From: Hymenobacter sp. HSC-4F20
Lineage (GTDB): Bacteria; Bacteroidota; Bacteroidia; Cytophagales; Hymenobacteraceae
NCBI RefSeq assembly: GCF_019599275.1
Contig: NZ_JAHZTD010000003.1
Span: forward strand, 372,001-436,000
DNA: 64,000 nucleotides
Direction of reading: 5' to 3'
Shown: in pieces, positions 17,955 to 26,571 of the stretch
Layout of the letters: each line of letters begins with the position of its first letter
How positions within the stretch are numbered: position 1 is the stretch's first letter
The notes under the pieces: model-generated
Databases searched by the model: none
The model's input: only the letters and a program-made list of their open reading frames with translations
What the model was told of the DNA's origin: nothing
Program-made: the position numbers and the translations under genes

Positions 17955-18078
17955 ATCAAGGGTGAAGTTGTGAACTTGAGAAAGGGTGAGTTGGTCGTTG
18001 TTCGCTCTACCAGCGCAATATGCGCCATAAAGCCATTCGAACATCCACTCCCCCTTTCTCAAGCGCATAATTTACCCC

Positions 18079-19209
18079 CTAGCCCTTGTAGCTGATGCGG
18101 TAGACGGCGTCGTTCTGGTCGTCGGAAACGAGCAGGGAGCCGTCGGGCAGATTAAGCAGGCAGACGGGACGGCCCCAGGGAGTCTGGCCCTGCAGCCAGC
18201 CACTGGCGAAGGTTTCGTAGCTGCGGGCCTGCTTACCGGTGGCGTCGAGGCGCACGAGGCTGATGCGGTAGCCGATTTTACTGCTGCGGTTCCAGGAGCC
18301 GTGCTCAGGGATAAAAATCTGGTTGCGGTACTGGGCCGGGAACTGCTTGCCGGTGTAGAACTTCATGCCCAGGGCCGCCACGTGCGGGCCCAGCTTACGA
18401 GCTGGCTTCACGTAGGTATCGGCGGACTTGCCTTTGCCAAACTCGGGGTCGGCAATATCACCAGCGAAAAAATAGGGAAAGCCGAAGTGCTGGCCGGGGC
18501 CGGCGGCGCGGTTCAGTTCATCGGAGGGCAGATTATCCCCGAGCTGGTCGCGGCCGTTGTCCGTGAACCACAGGGCTTTGTCCTGGGGGCTCCAGTCGAA
18601 ACCCACAGTGTTGCGCACGCCGTAGGCGAAGGTTTCCAGCCCTGAACCATCGGGGTTCATGCGGTTGATGGTGGCATAGATGGGCTCCTCGGGCAGGCAG
18701 GTATTGCACGGGGCCCCCACGGGCACGTAGAGCTTACCATCAGGCCCGAAGGCGATATAGCGGTAGCCGTGCCACTCCTTGGTGGGGAGCTTGCCGTACA
18801 CCACCACTGGCTTGGGCTGCTGCTTAAGCCGGGCGGCAATGTTGTCGTAGCGAATAATGCGGTTGATTTCGCCCACGTAGAGGGCGCCGTTACGCACGGC
18901 TACCCCGTTGGGCGCGTTCAGGCCAGTGGCTACGGTTACTACCTCATCGGCGCGGCCATCCTTGTTGCGGTCGGGCAGAGCATACACTTTGTCGTCCTTA
19001 GTGCCCACGTACACGGTGCCATCGGGGCCCACGGCCAGTTCGCGGGCGCTTTTCACGCCCTTGGCGAAGTAGCTGATGGTGAAGCCGGCCGGCAGCTTGA
19101 TTTTGCTCAGGTTGGCATCGGGCGCCGGGGCCGGAGCGGGTTTAGTGGTAGAGGATGCCAGAGCCAGCGGAACCAGCGCGAGCAGCGGAAGGAAGTAGCG
19201 CGTTTTCAT
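18079..19209 (-). CDS. PQQ-dependent glucose/sorbosone dehydrogenase-like protein
   Basis: The ATG at 19209 gives a 376-residue exported protein (signal YFLPLLALVPLALASS). The rest is a six-bladed beta-propeller of the soluble glucose/sorbosone dehydrogenase type, with repeating ELAVGPDGTVYVGTKDDKVYAL units, WHGYRYIAFGPDGKLYVPVG and FIPEHGSWNRSSKIGYRI. Family members oxidise sugars in the periplasm using PQQ, though not all bind it. It follows the 2TM gene by 44 bases and probably shares its promoter. Confidence 0.87.
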   Translation of the reverse strand: MKTRYFLPLLALVPLALASSTTKPAPAPAPDANLSKIKLPAGFTISYFAKGVKSARELAVGPDGTVYVGTKDDKVYALPDRNKDGRADEVVTVATGLNAPNGVAVRNGALYVGEINRIIRYDNIAARLKQQPKPVVVYGKLPTKEWHGYRYIAFGPDGKLYVPVGAPCNTCLPEEPIYATINRMNPDGSGLETFAYGVRNTVGFDWSPQDKALWFTDNGRDQLGDNLPSDELNRAAGPGQHFGFPYFFAGDIADPEFGKGKSADTYVKPARKLGPHVAALGMKFYTGKQFPAQYRNQIFIPEHGSWNRSSKIGYRISLVRLDATGKQARSYETFASGWLQGQTPWGRPVCLLNLPDGSLLVSDDQNDAVYRISYKG

Positions 19210-19253
19210 ACTGCCACAAACCCCTACCTCCGCCGGAAGGTTGCAGCCGCGGC

Positions 19254-19538
19254 CTATACCCGGTCGGCGCGCTGGCGCACCAGCCGCTCGTACTCCCGCT
19301 CCGAAAGGTTGCCGCGGCTCAGGTTGCCGTAGGTGGCAAAGCCCTGAATAGCTACTCCCACGCCCCAGAACACGGTTGACCAGATGGGCCAGGGCAGCGG
19401 CAGGCCGGGCCGGCCTGTCAGCAGCCAAATCGTCCAGAGCAGAATATTGACGGCCACGTAGGTGAATAGGTGGGATTTAAACTTGGCGCGTTCTTTCGCC
19501 ATCCGCCAGAGTTGAGGGTCGCGCTGAGAAGTTTCCAT
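19254..19538 (-). CDS. 2TM domain membrane protein
   Basis: A 94-residue protein matching the 2TM domain family. A basic N-terminus (ERAKFKSHLFTYVAVNILLWTIWLL) holds the first membrane helix, and WPIWSTVFWGVGVAIQGF the second, followed by a basic tail. In Bacteroidota this domain often sits next to LytTR or other regulators. Here it is alone, ahead of a sugar dehydrogenase gene. Function is unknown. Confidence 0.87.
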   Translation of the reverse strand: METSQRDPQLWRMAKERAKFKSHLFTYVAVNILLWTIWLLTGRPGLPLPWPIWSTVFWGVGVAIQGFATYGNLSRGNLSEREYERLVRQRADRV

Positions 19539-19571
19539 GATCTAGAGAAGGGGTTCGGGTTGTTGGATGCT

Positions 19572-19602
19572 CAAACGTAGGCAGTCTATCAATATACACA
19601 AA
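19572..19602 (-). promoter_or_regulatory. Bacteroidota promoter for the 2TM/dehydrogenase operon
   Basis: TTTG at 19599..19602 and TACGTTTG at 19572..19579 (minus strand) are separated by exactly 19 bases, the full consensus for the Bacteroidota primary sigma factor. The start codon of the 2TM gene is 34 bases after the -7 box. Confidence 0.78.
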
Positions 19603-19750
19603 TCTATATTTACTCAACCGGATATTTTGCCGGGCTGAACCGTCGAAAATCAGTCTTGAACCGTGAAGGCTGTTCTTCCTGCCAGCGGAAGCTCCGCCGC
19701 AACAGCCGCTCCTGCGCGGCCGTTACCTTCCCCGTACCCAACTCGCCTAT

Positions 19751-20335
19751 ATGCCCTCCTCCGCCCCTCCCCTTGCCTGGCGCACCGATGCCCAGCATTT
19801 CGGCCGCATCCTGCTCTACCGCGGCGACATCACCCGCCTCGATACCGACGCCATTGTGAATGCCGCCAACTCCAGCTTGTTGGGCGGGGGCGGCGTAGAC
19901 GGGGCCATTCATCGCGCCGGCGGCCCCGAGATTCTGGAGGCCTGCCGCAAGCTACGCGCTAGCCACTACGGCAGCGGGCTGGCTACGGGCCAAGCAGTAG
20001 TTACCACCGGGGGCCGGCTCCCGGCCCGGCACGTTATTCACACCGTCGGGCCCGTCTGGAACGGCGGCCACAAGCACGAGCCGGAGCTGCTAGCCGACTG
20101 CTACCGCAATAGCCTGGGGCTAGCCACTGAGCATGCGTTGGGCAGCGTGGCGTTTCCCGGCATCAGCACCGGCATTTACGGCTACCCCAAGGAGCAGGCC
20201 GCAGCCATTGCCATTCGGGAGGTGCAGGCGTTTCTGCAAGCGCACGAGCAGCCGCGGGAAGTGGTATTCGTGGCTTTTAGCGAAGAGGACTACCAACTCT
20301 ACGAGCAGCAGCTCCTGCGGGCTTACGGCAGGTAG
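19751..20335 (+). CDS. Macro-domain O-acetyl-ADP-ribose deacetylase
   Basis: A 194-residue macro domain of the YmdB/MacroD type: LYRGDITRLDTDAIVNAANSS (ADP-ribose pocket), GGGGVDGAIHRAGG (catalytic loop), HTVGPVW and VAFPGISTGIYGYP (phosphate loop). Such proteins hydrolyse O-acetyl-ADP-ribose or remove ADP-ribose from proteins or nucleic acid. It is cytoplasmic. A DoxX-like gene follows 78 bases downstream. Confidence 0.92.
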   Translation: MPSSAPPLAWRTDAQHFGRILLYRGDITRLDTDAIVNAANSSLLGGGGVDGAIHRAGGPEILEACRKLRASHYGSGLATGQAVVTTGGRLPARHVIHTVGPVWNGGHKHEPELLADCYRNSLGLATEHALGSVAFPGISTGIYGYPKEQAAAIAIREVQAFLQAHEQPREVVFVAFSEEDYQLYEQQLLRAYGR

Positions 20336-20413
20336 TTGGCTAGCAAGCAGGTAGACCAGGAATGTTGTATATTTCATACAAACCGTTCTTCCCACCCCTA
20401 GTCCTGAACTCCC

Positions 20414-20899
20414 ATGGAACTGTCCCACCGCTTCCCGGCACCCCCCCCTCGCACCCAGGCCCCACCCCGCCGAAACAGAACCAGCGCCGGTAACCCGGTG
20501 TGGCTGGATGGGCTGCGTATTCTGCTGGGCCTGTTTCTGCTTATCAAAGGCCTTTCCTTTCTTGATAACTCCTCCGACGTATTCTACCTGCTTAGCCAGC
20601 AACAAAGCGTGGCTGACCTAAGGAAAGCATCCCTGTTCATCAGTTTTTTCCACATTATGGGCGGGGCCCTGATTATGGCCGGGTCCCTGACCCGACTGGC
20701 GCTTTTGCTTCAGATTCCGATTCTGCTCGGAGCAGTGCTGCTGGTGAATTTCCGCAACGGCCTGGCGCTGGACAACACCGAACGGTGGGTTTCGGCGGTG
20801 GTGCTGGTGCTGTGCCTGCTGTTCATGGTTGTCGGCCCCGGCCGCTACTCCGTTGATAACAAAATTTTCCGCGACCAGTCGCGGCGTGACGTGGCATAA
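20414..20899 (+). CDS. DoxX-like integral membrane protein
   Basis: A 161-residue protein with a Pro/Arg-rich cytoplasmic N-terminus and four predicted membrane helices (GLRILLGLFLLIKGLSF, SFFHIMGGALIMAGSL, LLLQIPILLGAVLLV and AVVLVLCLLFMVV). The pattern fits DoxX/DoxD-like small membrane proteins. The function of the group is poorly defined. A TATATTTC box (20368..20375) is a near match to the -7 consensus. The gene converges with the next one with only three bases between stops. Confidence 0.75.
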   Translation: MELSHRFPAPPPRTQAPPRRNRTSAGNPVWLDGLRILLGLFLLIKGLSFLDNSSDVFYLLSQQQSVADLRKASLFISFFHIMGGALIMAGSLTRLALLLQIPILLGAVLLVNFRNGLALDNTERWVSAVVLVLCLLFMVVGPGRYSVDNKIFRDQSRRDVA

Positions 20900-20902
20900 G
20901 GG

Positions 20903-21697
20903 CTAGAGTAGCCGCAACTCGGGATGGCGGCGCAGGTAGGCGGCCACATCATAAAGCAGGCCGGCGTGCCCGGCTTCAAGCAGCACGGTGCGAGCGTTGT
21001 GCAAGGAGCCGATAAACTGCTGCAAGCCCGCGCGCGGAATTACCCGGTCGTGGCGGCCGAGAAAAAATGTGACCGGCGTAGGTCGGCCGTTGAGGATAGC
21101 GGCCAGCCTTTTCAACTCGAAGGTGAGCTGACGAAAGCCCAGCCAGCTGCGGTACACGCGCAGGCGTTTTTCGCGGCTATCCAGCTGCCACTGCGCAAAC
21201 CGGATGAGGTTGCCATCAATGAGGCGGCGCTGGTGCAGTGTATCCAGGAAGCGCAGCAGGCGCTGAGGGCGCAGCACCGCCCGGCCCAGCACCCCGCGCA
21301 TCCAGGGCGGATAGGTGGCCAGAGCGTACCAGAATTGGCGCTGCAATCCATCGGGGGCAATAAGCCACACCTGCTCCACAGCCACCGGAAACTGCTCCAC
21401 CGCCGTCAGGGCAAACTTGGCGCCCATGCTGAAAGCCAGCAGGCTAAATGTTTCGATGCCCTGCGCCCGCAAAAACTCTTCCAGCAGCTCTCCGAGGCGT
21501 TTTTTGCTCAACGGAGCGTCGGGCTTGGCCAGCCTGCTGCGGCCGTGGTAGAACAGGTCAAAGGCGTAGACCGTTACCTCCGGCCCCAGAGTGCCGATTA
21601 AAGTGCGCCAGTGCCCTTCGCTTTGCCCGTACCCGTGGAAAGCCAGCACTACCCGTGGCCCGGCGCCGTACTTCTGAAAGTGCAGGTGCGTTTTCAT
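20903..21697 (-). CDS. Alpha/beta hydrolase, serine type
   Basis: A 264-residue cytoplasmic alpha/beta hydrolase. It shows FHGYGQSEGHW (oxyanion region), AFSMGAK (nucleophile Ser in a degenerate elbow), LGRHDRVIP (acid) and EAGHAGLL (catalytic His). The Ser elbow distinguishes it from the Asp-type epoxide hydrolase at 1414..2298. Substrate is unknown; the group includes esterases and acyl-CoA or lactone hydrolases. Confidence 0.82.
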   Translation of the reverse strand: MKTHLHFQKYGAGPRVVLAFHGYGQSEGHWRTLIGTLGPEVTVYAFDLFYHGRSRLAKPDAPLSKKRLGELLEEFLRAQGIETFSLLAFSMGAKFALTAVEQFPVAVEQVWLIAPDGLQRQFWYALATYPPWMRGVLGRAVLRPQRLLRFLDTLHQRRLIDGNLIRFAQWQLDSREKRLRVYRSWLGFRQLTFELKRLAAILNGRPTPVTFFLGRHDRVIPRAGLQQFIGSLHNARTVLLEAGHAGLLYDVAAYLRRHPELRLL

Positions 21698-21803
21698 TAG
21701 GATGGGTGGTAAGAGGGTACCCTTGTAAACCAGCGAGCCGGGGTGCAGAGCCGCGCCAACTGCAACTCAACCGCATCTTTTGCAGCGTTTCACACCCTCA
21801 CGA

Positions 21804-22358
21804 CTAGCTCAGCCGCGATACGCCGCCCGAGACAATGAACTTCATAACCTCGCTGCTGGGAAGGTCGAGGTAGGTAATGTTCTGGATGGGCACCAGCACC
21901 AGTTCGCCCGAGAAGTTGTAGGAGTGTGGAAAATACACGGCCAGCAGGTCGTCGCGGTGGATGGCGGCCATAGTAGGCTGGGTTACGAAGCCCATTTTGA
22001 ATGTTTGCTCGGTGGCGCTCAGGCGTACCAGCACGGGCCGGTTAAATTTCTGGTTGTCGCCCACAAAGGCATCGAATAAATCCTTGAGGCTGGAATAGAT
22101 GATGCTCACCAACGGCGTGCGGTGCAGCAGCCGCTCAGTGATAATCAGGAAGGGCCGCACCAGGAATGACTTAGCTACGAACCCTACCCCCGTTATCAGC
22201 ACCACAGCCACCACCAGGCCCAGCCCCGGCACATCGAAGCTCAGCCCGGCAAACAGGTCGTCGAGCCAGTGCAGCAGCGCGTACAGAATGTAGATGGTAA
22301 GCCCGATGGGCGCTACAATGAGGAATCCGCTGAGGAAGTAATTGATGAAACGACGCAT
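21804..22358 (-). CDS. DUF502 integral membrane protein
   Basis: The ATG at 22358 gives 184 residues beginning MRRFINYFLSGFLIVAPIG, the usual DUF502 start; the frame extends 32 codons upstream without similarity. Two membrane helices (residues 7-32 and about 46-68) precede the family segment TPLVSIIYSSLKDLFDAF, and a soluble domain with VLVPIQNITYLDLPS follows. Function is unknown, although it is widespread. It is divergent from the AraC gene. Confidence 0.88.
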   Translation of the reverse strand: MRRFINYFLSGFLIVAPIGLTIYILYALLHWLDDLFAGLSFDVPGLGLVVAVVLITGVGFVAKSFLVRPFLIITERLLHRTPLVSIIYSSLKDLFDAFVGDNQKFNRPVLVRLSATEQTFKMGFVTQPTMAAIHRDDLLAVYFPHSYNFSGELVLVPIQNITYLDLPSSEVMKFIVSGGVSRLS

Positions 22359-22489
22359 GAACACGGGGTTGGAGCGGCTGGTATAACGGCCGCCCTGCGG
22401 CGCAAGATACCTGCACCCGCCAAAACCCAAAAGCCAAGCCCCGTACTGCCTCAACGCCCGTAGCAGTTATGCGGGCAAGTGGTTTGTTG

Positions 22490-22497
22490 TAACTTTG
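22490..22497 (+). promoter_or_regulatory. -7 box of the AraC-family gene
   Basis: TAACTTTG is an exact TAnnTTTG match, 21 bases before the ATG. A partial -33 (TTAT, 22467..22470) lies 19 bases upstream. GCCCG/CGGGC arms (22456..22460 and 22472..22476) overlap the -33 region and could be an operator. Confidence 0.5.
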
Positions 22498-22518
22498 ATT
22501 TTCACAACGCACGCCACC

Positions 22519-23460
22519 ATGAAAGCTGCTCCCCTGGCCGAGTTCTACCACGACGTAACTGCCTGCACCGGGGCCGAGCTGAGCACGCTGCTTCCCGATG
22601 GCATTCAGCAGGACGTGGGGCATTTTAACGTGTTTGAGGTGGGCCTGCCAGGGCAGCCCATGCGCGAAACGCCCAGCGCGCCTTACGCCTGCCGGTCGTT
22701 CTACAAAATCAGTCTGCTTCGGGGCCGCAACCGCATTGACTACCCGGGTAGCAGCCTCGACCTGGCCCAAAATGCCCTGATTTTTTCCACGCCCAACGTG
22801 CCGCACTACTGGCTGCCGTACGATGCCGGGCAAACGGGCTTGTTCTGCGTGTTCACCACCGAGTTTCTGCGGCCGGCCAACAGCGGGGTGGTGCTGGACG
22901 AGCTGCCGCTGTTCAAAGCCGCAGGCTACCCGGCCTTTGAGCTTTCTGGCGAGCAGGAAGCTCGGGCTACCGCCATTTTTCGGCGGATGCAGGAGGAAAT
23001 GGCTTCTGACTACATCTACAAATACGACTTGCTGCGAACCTACGTGCTGGAGCTGCTGCACTTGGGCCAGAAGCTCCAGCCGACTACTGCCCTGCACCCG
23101 GCCCACAGCGCCGCGGCCCGGCTTACGTCGCTGTTCATTGAGCTGCTGGAGCGGCAGTTTCCCCTGGAGGCGCCCCAGCAGCGGCTCCGCCTGCGCACGG
23201 CCACCGACTATGCCGACCACCTGGCCGTGCACGTCAACCACCTCAACAAAGTGCTCAAGGAAACTACCGGCCGCACCACCACCGAGCTGGTAGGAACCCG
23301 TATTGCCCAGGAAGCCAAAGCCCTGTTGCGGCAAACCACCTGGACGCTGGCCGAAATTGCCGACTCCCTGGGCTTCGCCGATGTGGCTCACTTCTCCAAC
23401 TTCTTCAAGCGCCAGCTGGGCGTGGCGCCCGGCGCTTTCCGGCTGCAGACCAGGGTTTGA
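22519..23460 (+). CDS. AraC-family transcriptional regulator
   Basis: The ATG at 22519 gives 313 residues. The N-terminal half looks like a cupin effector domain (FYKISLLRGRNRIDYPGS). The C-terminal 100 residues hold two helix-turn-helix units: YADHLAVHVNHLNKVLKETTG and WTLAEIADSLGFADVAHFSNFFKRQLGVAPGAFR, with the classic AraC signature. AraC proteins usually activate adjacent genes; the SDR gene 92 bases downstream is the likely target, a common pairing in Bacteroidota. Confidence 0.92.
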   Translation: MKAAPLAEFYHDVTACTGAELSTLLPDGIQQDVGHFNVFEVGLPGQPMRETPSAPYACRSFYKISLLRGRNRIDYPGSSLDLAQNALIFSTPNVPHYWLPYDAGQTGLFCVFTTEFLRPANSGVVLDELPLFKAAGYPAFELSGEQEARATAIFRRMQEEMASDYIYKYDLLRTYVLELLHLGQKLQPTTALHPAHSAAARLTSLFIELLERQFPLEAPQQRLRLRTATDYADHLAVHVNHLNKVLKETTGRTTTELVGTRIAQEAKALLRQTTWTLAEIADSLGFADVAHFSNFFKRQLGVAPGAFRLQTRV

Positions 23461-23552
23461 TTTTTACATAAAACGGATTGGCATCCACAAAATGTCCGTA
23501 GGTAGTCTAGCAGACCTTTGTCGGGTTCTTACAACCCGTCAATTTTCATCTC

Positions 23553-24305
23553 ATGACGACCTCCAAAATAGCCCTGGTAACGGGCGGTAGCCGCGGCATC
23601 GGCAAAGAAATTGCCCTCCAGCTGGCTCAGAAGGGCATCGACGTAGTGCTCACCTACCACCGCCAGCAGACCGAAGCCGCCACCGTGGTAGCGGCCATCG
23701 AAGCTCTGGGCCGCAAAGCCGTAGCCCTGCAACTCAACACCGCCAACGTGCGCAGCTTCGACGCCTTCTTTGCCCAACTGCCCGGCGTGCTACAGGCGTC
23801 CTTCGGCGCCAGCCGCTTCGATTTCCTCATCAACAATGCTGGTACCGGCCTGCAAGCCCCCTTCGCCGAAACCACCGAGGCGCAGTTCGACGAGATGCTG
23901 AACATTCACCTTAAGGGCGTGTATTTCCTGACGCAGAAAGCGTTGCCGTTGCTCCGCGATGGGGGTCGCATCATTAATATGTCGTCGGCTACCACGCGTA
24001 TTTCCTACCCCGGCGCCTCGGCGTACGGTGTGATGAAGGGCGCGGTGGATGTATTCACGCGCTACCTGGCCGTGGAACTGGGCGCGCGGGGCATCACCGC
24101 CAACGTAGTAGCCCCGGGCGCCATTTTTGGCGGCGGCGCCATGACGGATACGCCGGAAATGCGCGCCTTCGCGGCCCAAATCTCGGCCCTGGGCCGGGTG
24201 GGCCTCCCCGACGACGTGGGCGGGGTCGTAGCCTTTCTCTGCACGGAGGAAGCCAAGTGGCTCAACGGCCAGCGGCTGGAGTTAACCGGCGGCGTGAGCC
24301 TGTAA
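23553..24305 (+). CDS. SDR-family short-chain dehydrogenase/reductase
   Basis: A 250-residue classical SDR: TGGSRGIGKEIA (cofactor motif, residues 10-21), NNAG, a catalytic Ser in NMSSATTRI, YGVMK as the YxxxK pair, and PGAIFGGGAM. The C-terminal WLNGQRLELTGG is the usual family end. It probably prefers NADPH. Its substrate is unknown, and the upstream AraC regulator likely controls it. It is followed by the 78-base palindrome. Confidence 0.92.
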   Translation: MTTSKIALVTGGSRGIGKEIALQLAQKGIDVVLTYHRQQTEAATVVAAIEALGRKAVALQLNTANVRSFDAFFAQLPGVLQASFGASRFDFLINNAGTGLQAPFAETTEAQFDEMLNIHLKGVYFLTQKALPLLRDGGRIINMSSATTRISYPGASAYGVMKGAVDVFTRYLAVELGARGITANVVAPGAIFGGGAMTDTPEMRAFAAQISALGRVGLPDDVGGVVAFLCTEEAKWLNGQRLELTGGVSL

Positions 24306-24314
24306 GTCAGTAAG

Positions 24315-24392
24315 GCAGCTTGCTCTAGCAAAAACACCAGCCCCGGCGCAGCTAGCTGCGCCGGGGCTGGTGTTTTTGCTAGAGCAAGCTGC
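24315..24392. terminator. 78-base perfect palindrome, bidirectional terminator
   Basis: The two 39-base halves (24315..24353 and 24354..24392) are exact reverse complements with no spacer. The stem contains an AAAAACA run and the mirrored TGTTTTT. It fills the gap between the convergent SDR and ispH genes, and its last base is also the last base of the ispH stop codon. The length and perfection exceed a normal terminator. Confidence 0.85.
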
Positions 24393-25288
24393 TACACTAC
24401 GTGCTCGGCCACTTCCTCAATCCGTTCCTTCACCCGCTGCATCAGCCACATGGGCGTGCTGGTGGCCCCACAGATGCCCACCGACTCGGCACCGTGAAAC
24501 CATTCCTCGTCCAGCTCCTGCTCGTTTTCCACGAAGTAGCTGCGCGGGTTGGTTTTGTTGACAACGGAAAACAAGGCCTTACCATTGGAGCTTTTGCGCC
24601 CGCTCACGAACACAATCACGTCGTGCTGGAGGGCAAACTTGGCCAGGGCCGGCTCGCGGTTGCTTACCTGCCGACAGATACTGTCGTTGGCGTCGAAAGC
24701 TTCCAGTGAGCCACCGGCGGCTTGAATGCGCTCCTCTATCACGGCCTTCATGTGGTAGAAGCCGGCCGTGCTCTTAGTGGTTTGGCTGAACAGGGTCACG
24801 GGCCGGGAGAAATCTACCTGATCCAGGTCTTGCTCGGTCATTACAATCAGGGCCTGGTTGCGCGTCTGGCCCGTGAGGCCAATCACCTCGGCGTGGCCGG
24901 GCTGCCCATAAATAACTACCTGCCCGTTCTGGCGGGTAGTCGCATCGAAGGCGTGCTTAACGCGGTTCTGAAGCTTGAGTACCACCGGGCAGGAGGCATC
25001 AATCAACTCAATGTTGTTGCGCAAAGCCAGCTCATAGGTTTCTGGCGGCTCACCATGGGCCCGGATGAGCACCTTGGCATTGTACAGTTCCTGGAGCTGG
25101 TCCCGGTCGATGATGCGCAGGCCCAGCGCGTGCAGGCGCTCTACCTCCATGCGGTTATGCACAATGTCGCCGAGGCAATACAGCGTTTCCTGCTGCCCCA
25201 GCTCATCCTCGGCCATTTGAATGGCAAACTCAACGCCGAAGCAATAGCCGGAATTTTTATCGATGGTGACGTTCATGGGCTCTTTCAT
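24392..25288 (-). CDS. ispH: 4-hydroxy-3-methylbut-2-enyl diphosphate reductase
   Basis: A 298-residue IspH/LytB protein, the last enzyme of the MEP isoprenoid pathway, which reduces HMBPP to IPP and DMAPP in the cytoplasm. The three cluster cysteines are visible: Cys16 (SGYCFGVEFAI), Cys100 (DASCPVV) and Cys205 (SICRQVSNRE). His44 (DIVHN) and His132 (GQPGHAEVIG) bind the substrate phosphate, and GATSTPMWL closes the C-terminus. The start is ATG 25288 or, four codons later, 25276. The other MEP genes are not here. Confidence 0.96.
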   Translation of the reverse strand: MKEPMNVTIDKNSGYCFGVEFAIQMAEDELGQQETLYCLGDIVHNRMEVERLHALGLRIIDRDQLQELYNAKVLIRAHGEPPETYELALRNNIELIDASCPVVLKLQNRVKHAFDATTRQNGQVVIYGQPGHAEVIGLTGQTRNQALIVMTEQDLDQVDFSRPVTLFSQTTKSTAGFYHMKAVIEERIQAAGGSLEAFDANDSICRQVSNREPALAKFALQHDVIVFVSGRKSSNGKALFSVVNKTNPRSYFVENEQELDEEWFHGAESVGICGATSTPMWLMQRVKERIEEVAEHVV

Positions 25289-25409
25289 TTGACTACCGGG
25301 CTTCCCCAGAGAAGTCAGGCAGCCGGGGCAAGACCCGCCCGGGGCAGGTCAGATAGCTACTTTCTCTACAACAATTCTGCCGCACTTTTGCTCCGGGCAG
25401 GACTGGGTC

Positions 25410-26126
25410 TTATTTCTGCTCGTTGCCCTGCCAGCCAGCTGCCGCCAAGGAAAACAGAGAAGCCGACACGCGTTCCAGCACGAAGTCAACCTGTTCGTCA
25501 ATCATCATGTGGGTAGTGTCCAGCAGCACGGCGTCGGCGGCGCGGCGCAGGGGGCTTTCGGTACGGGTGGAGTCAAGGTGGTCGCGCTTGCGCAGGTTTT
25601 CCACAATGTCTTCCACGGGCACGTGCTCCTCCTTCAGGGCCAGCTCCTCCTGGCGGCGTAGGGCCCGGGTCAGCACGTCGGCGGTCATAAAGATCTTTAC
25701 CTCGGCGTCGGGGAAAACGGTAGTGCCAATGTCGCGGCCGTCCATTACTACCCCGCGCTTGCGGCCCATCCGCTGCTGCTGGCGCACCATGGCGTGGCGC
25801 ACGGCCGGAATCCCTGATACCTCGCTGACGAGGTTGGAAATGCGCATCTGCCGGATTTCATCCTCCCGGATCACCCCATCGAGGCAGAGCTCGTTGCGGC
25901 CGGTTTTGCGGTTGCGCTTGAAGGCAATGTGCATCTCGTGCAGGGCCTGCTCCACGCGGGGCAAATCTTCGAAGCTGATGCCGTGCTCCAGTAAATACAG
26001 GGTCACGGCCCGGTACATGGCCCCGGTATCGATGTAGGCGTAGCCCAGCTCGGCGGCCACAGCCTTGGCCGTGGTGCTTTTGCCACAGGAAGAATAGCCG
26101 TCGATGGCAATGACGATTTTTCGCAT
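25410..26126 (-). CDS. cmk: Cytidylate kinase
   Basis: The ATG at 26126 gives 238 residues starting RKIVIAIDGYSSCGKSTTAK, with the P-loop at residues 10-18. The YIDTGAMYRA substrate motif, MDGRDIGTTVFPDA and the lid region RRQEEL confirm a CMP/dCMP kinase that phosphorylates CMP to CDP. A GTG at 26168 would add 14 residues without similarity, so I reject it. It follows the 133-residue gene directly and may be co-transcribed. Confidence 0.95.
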   Translation of the reverse strand: MRKIVIAIDGYSSCGKSTTAKAVAAELGYAYIDTGAMYRAVTLYLLEHGISFEDLPRVEQALHEMHIAFKRNRKTGRNELCLDGVIREDEIRQMRISNLVSEVSGIPAVRHAMVRQQQRMGRKRGVVMDGRDIGTTVFPDAEVKIFMTADVLTRALRRQEELALKEEHVPVEDIVENLRKRDHLDSTRTESPLRRAADAVLLDTTHMMIDEQVDFVLERVSASLFSLAAAGWQGNEQK

Positions 26127-26167
26127 GGCGTGGTCGGTGCTGGGCTCAGGCTGACGGAAGGGACTCA

Positions 26168-26560
26168 CTACATCCAGGATTTACGGCCCGGCTTAGCGGC
26201 CAGGCGCTGGGGTACATCCGCGAAAAACGCTGCCACCGACTGGCTCAGGCCCTTGGTCAGCTGCTCGCTTACGCGGTAGAATGGGTTAAAAAAGGCTGTT
26301 TGGTTGATGCCCACGCCGGTAGTACCATCGGGGCCCTGGGCCCAGGTGCCGCCGTAGGTTTCTACCAGGCACTGGCCCAGAAAGCAGCCCAGCGCCGTGA
26401 TAACGCCCTGCCGGTCGGTTTCTTTGATGGTGGGGCGCTGCGCCTCAATAAACTCGGCCAGGCGCCCAACGGCGGAAGCATCAAAGGCATTGACCTGGAG
26501 CTGATGGCGTACCGCTTCGGCAGCAGTCAGTAGGGAAGCAAGCGGGTTGGTTTCGGGCAT
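26168..26560 (-). CDS. Conserved hypothetical protein, about 130 residues
   Basis: Begins MPETNPLASLLTAAEAV (ATG 26560; three more codons upstream are in frame). It is a soluble helical protein with VITALGCFLGQCLVETYGGTWAQG and a C-terminal FFNPFYRVSEQLTKGLSQSVAAFF. The GTW and FNP...G...S...F pattern resembles DUF3806-like uncharacterised proteins, but I cannot assign a family. It is flanked by a secreted-protein gene and cmk on the same strand. Confidence 0.7.
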   Translation of the reverse strand: MPETNPLASLLTAAEAVRHQLQVNAFDASAVGRLAEFIEAQRPTIKETDRQGVITALGCFLGQCLVETYGGTWAQGPDGTTGVGINQTAFFNPFYRVSEQLTKGLSQSVAAFFADVPQRLAAKPGRKSWM

Positions 26561-26571
26561 ATAGAACAAGG

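Noticed and set aside
22171..23391. 406-codon frame on the minus strand opposite the AraC gene
   Set aside because: It is the antisense of a clear AraC/helix-turn-helix protein and its translation has no family motifs.
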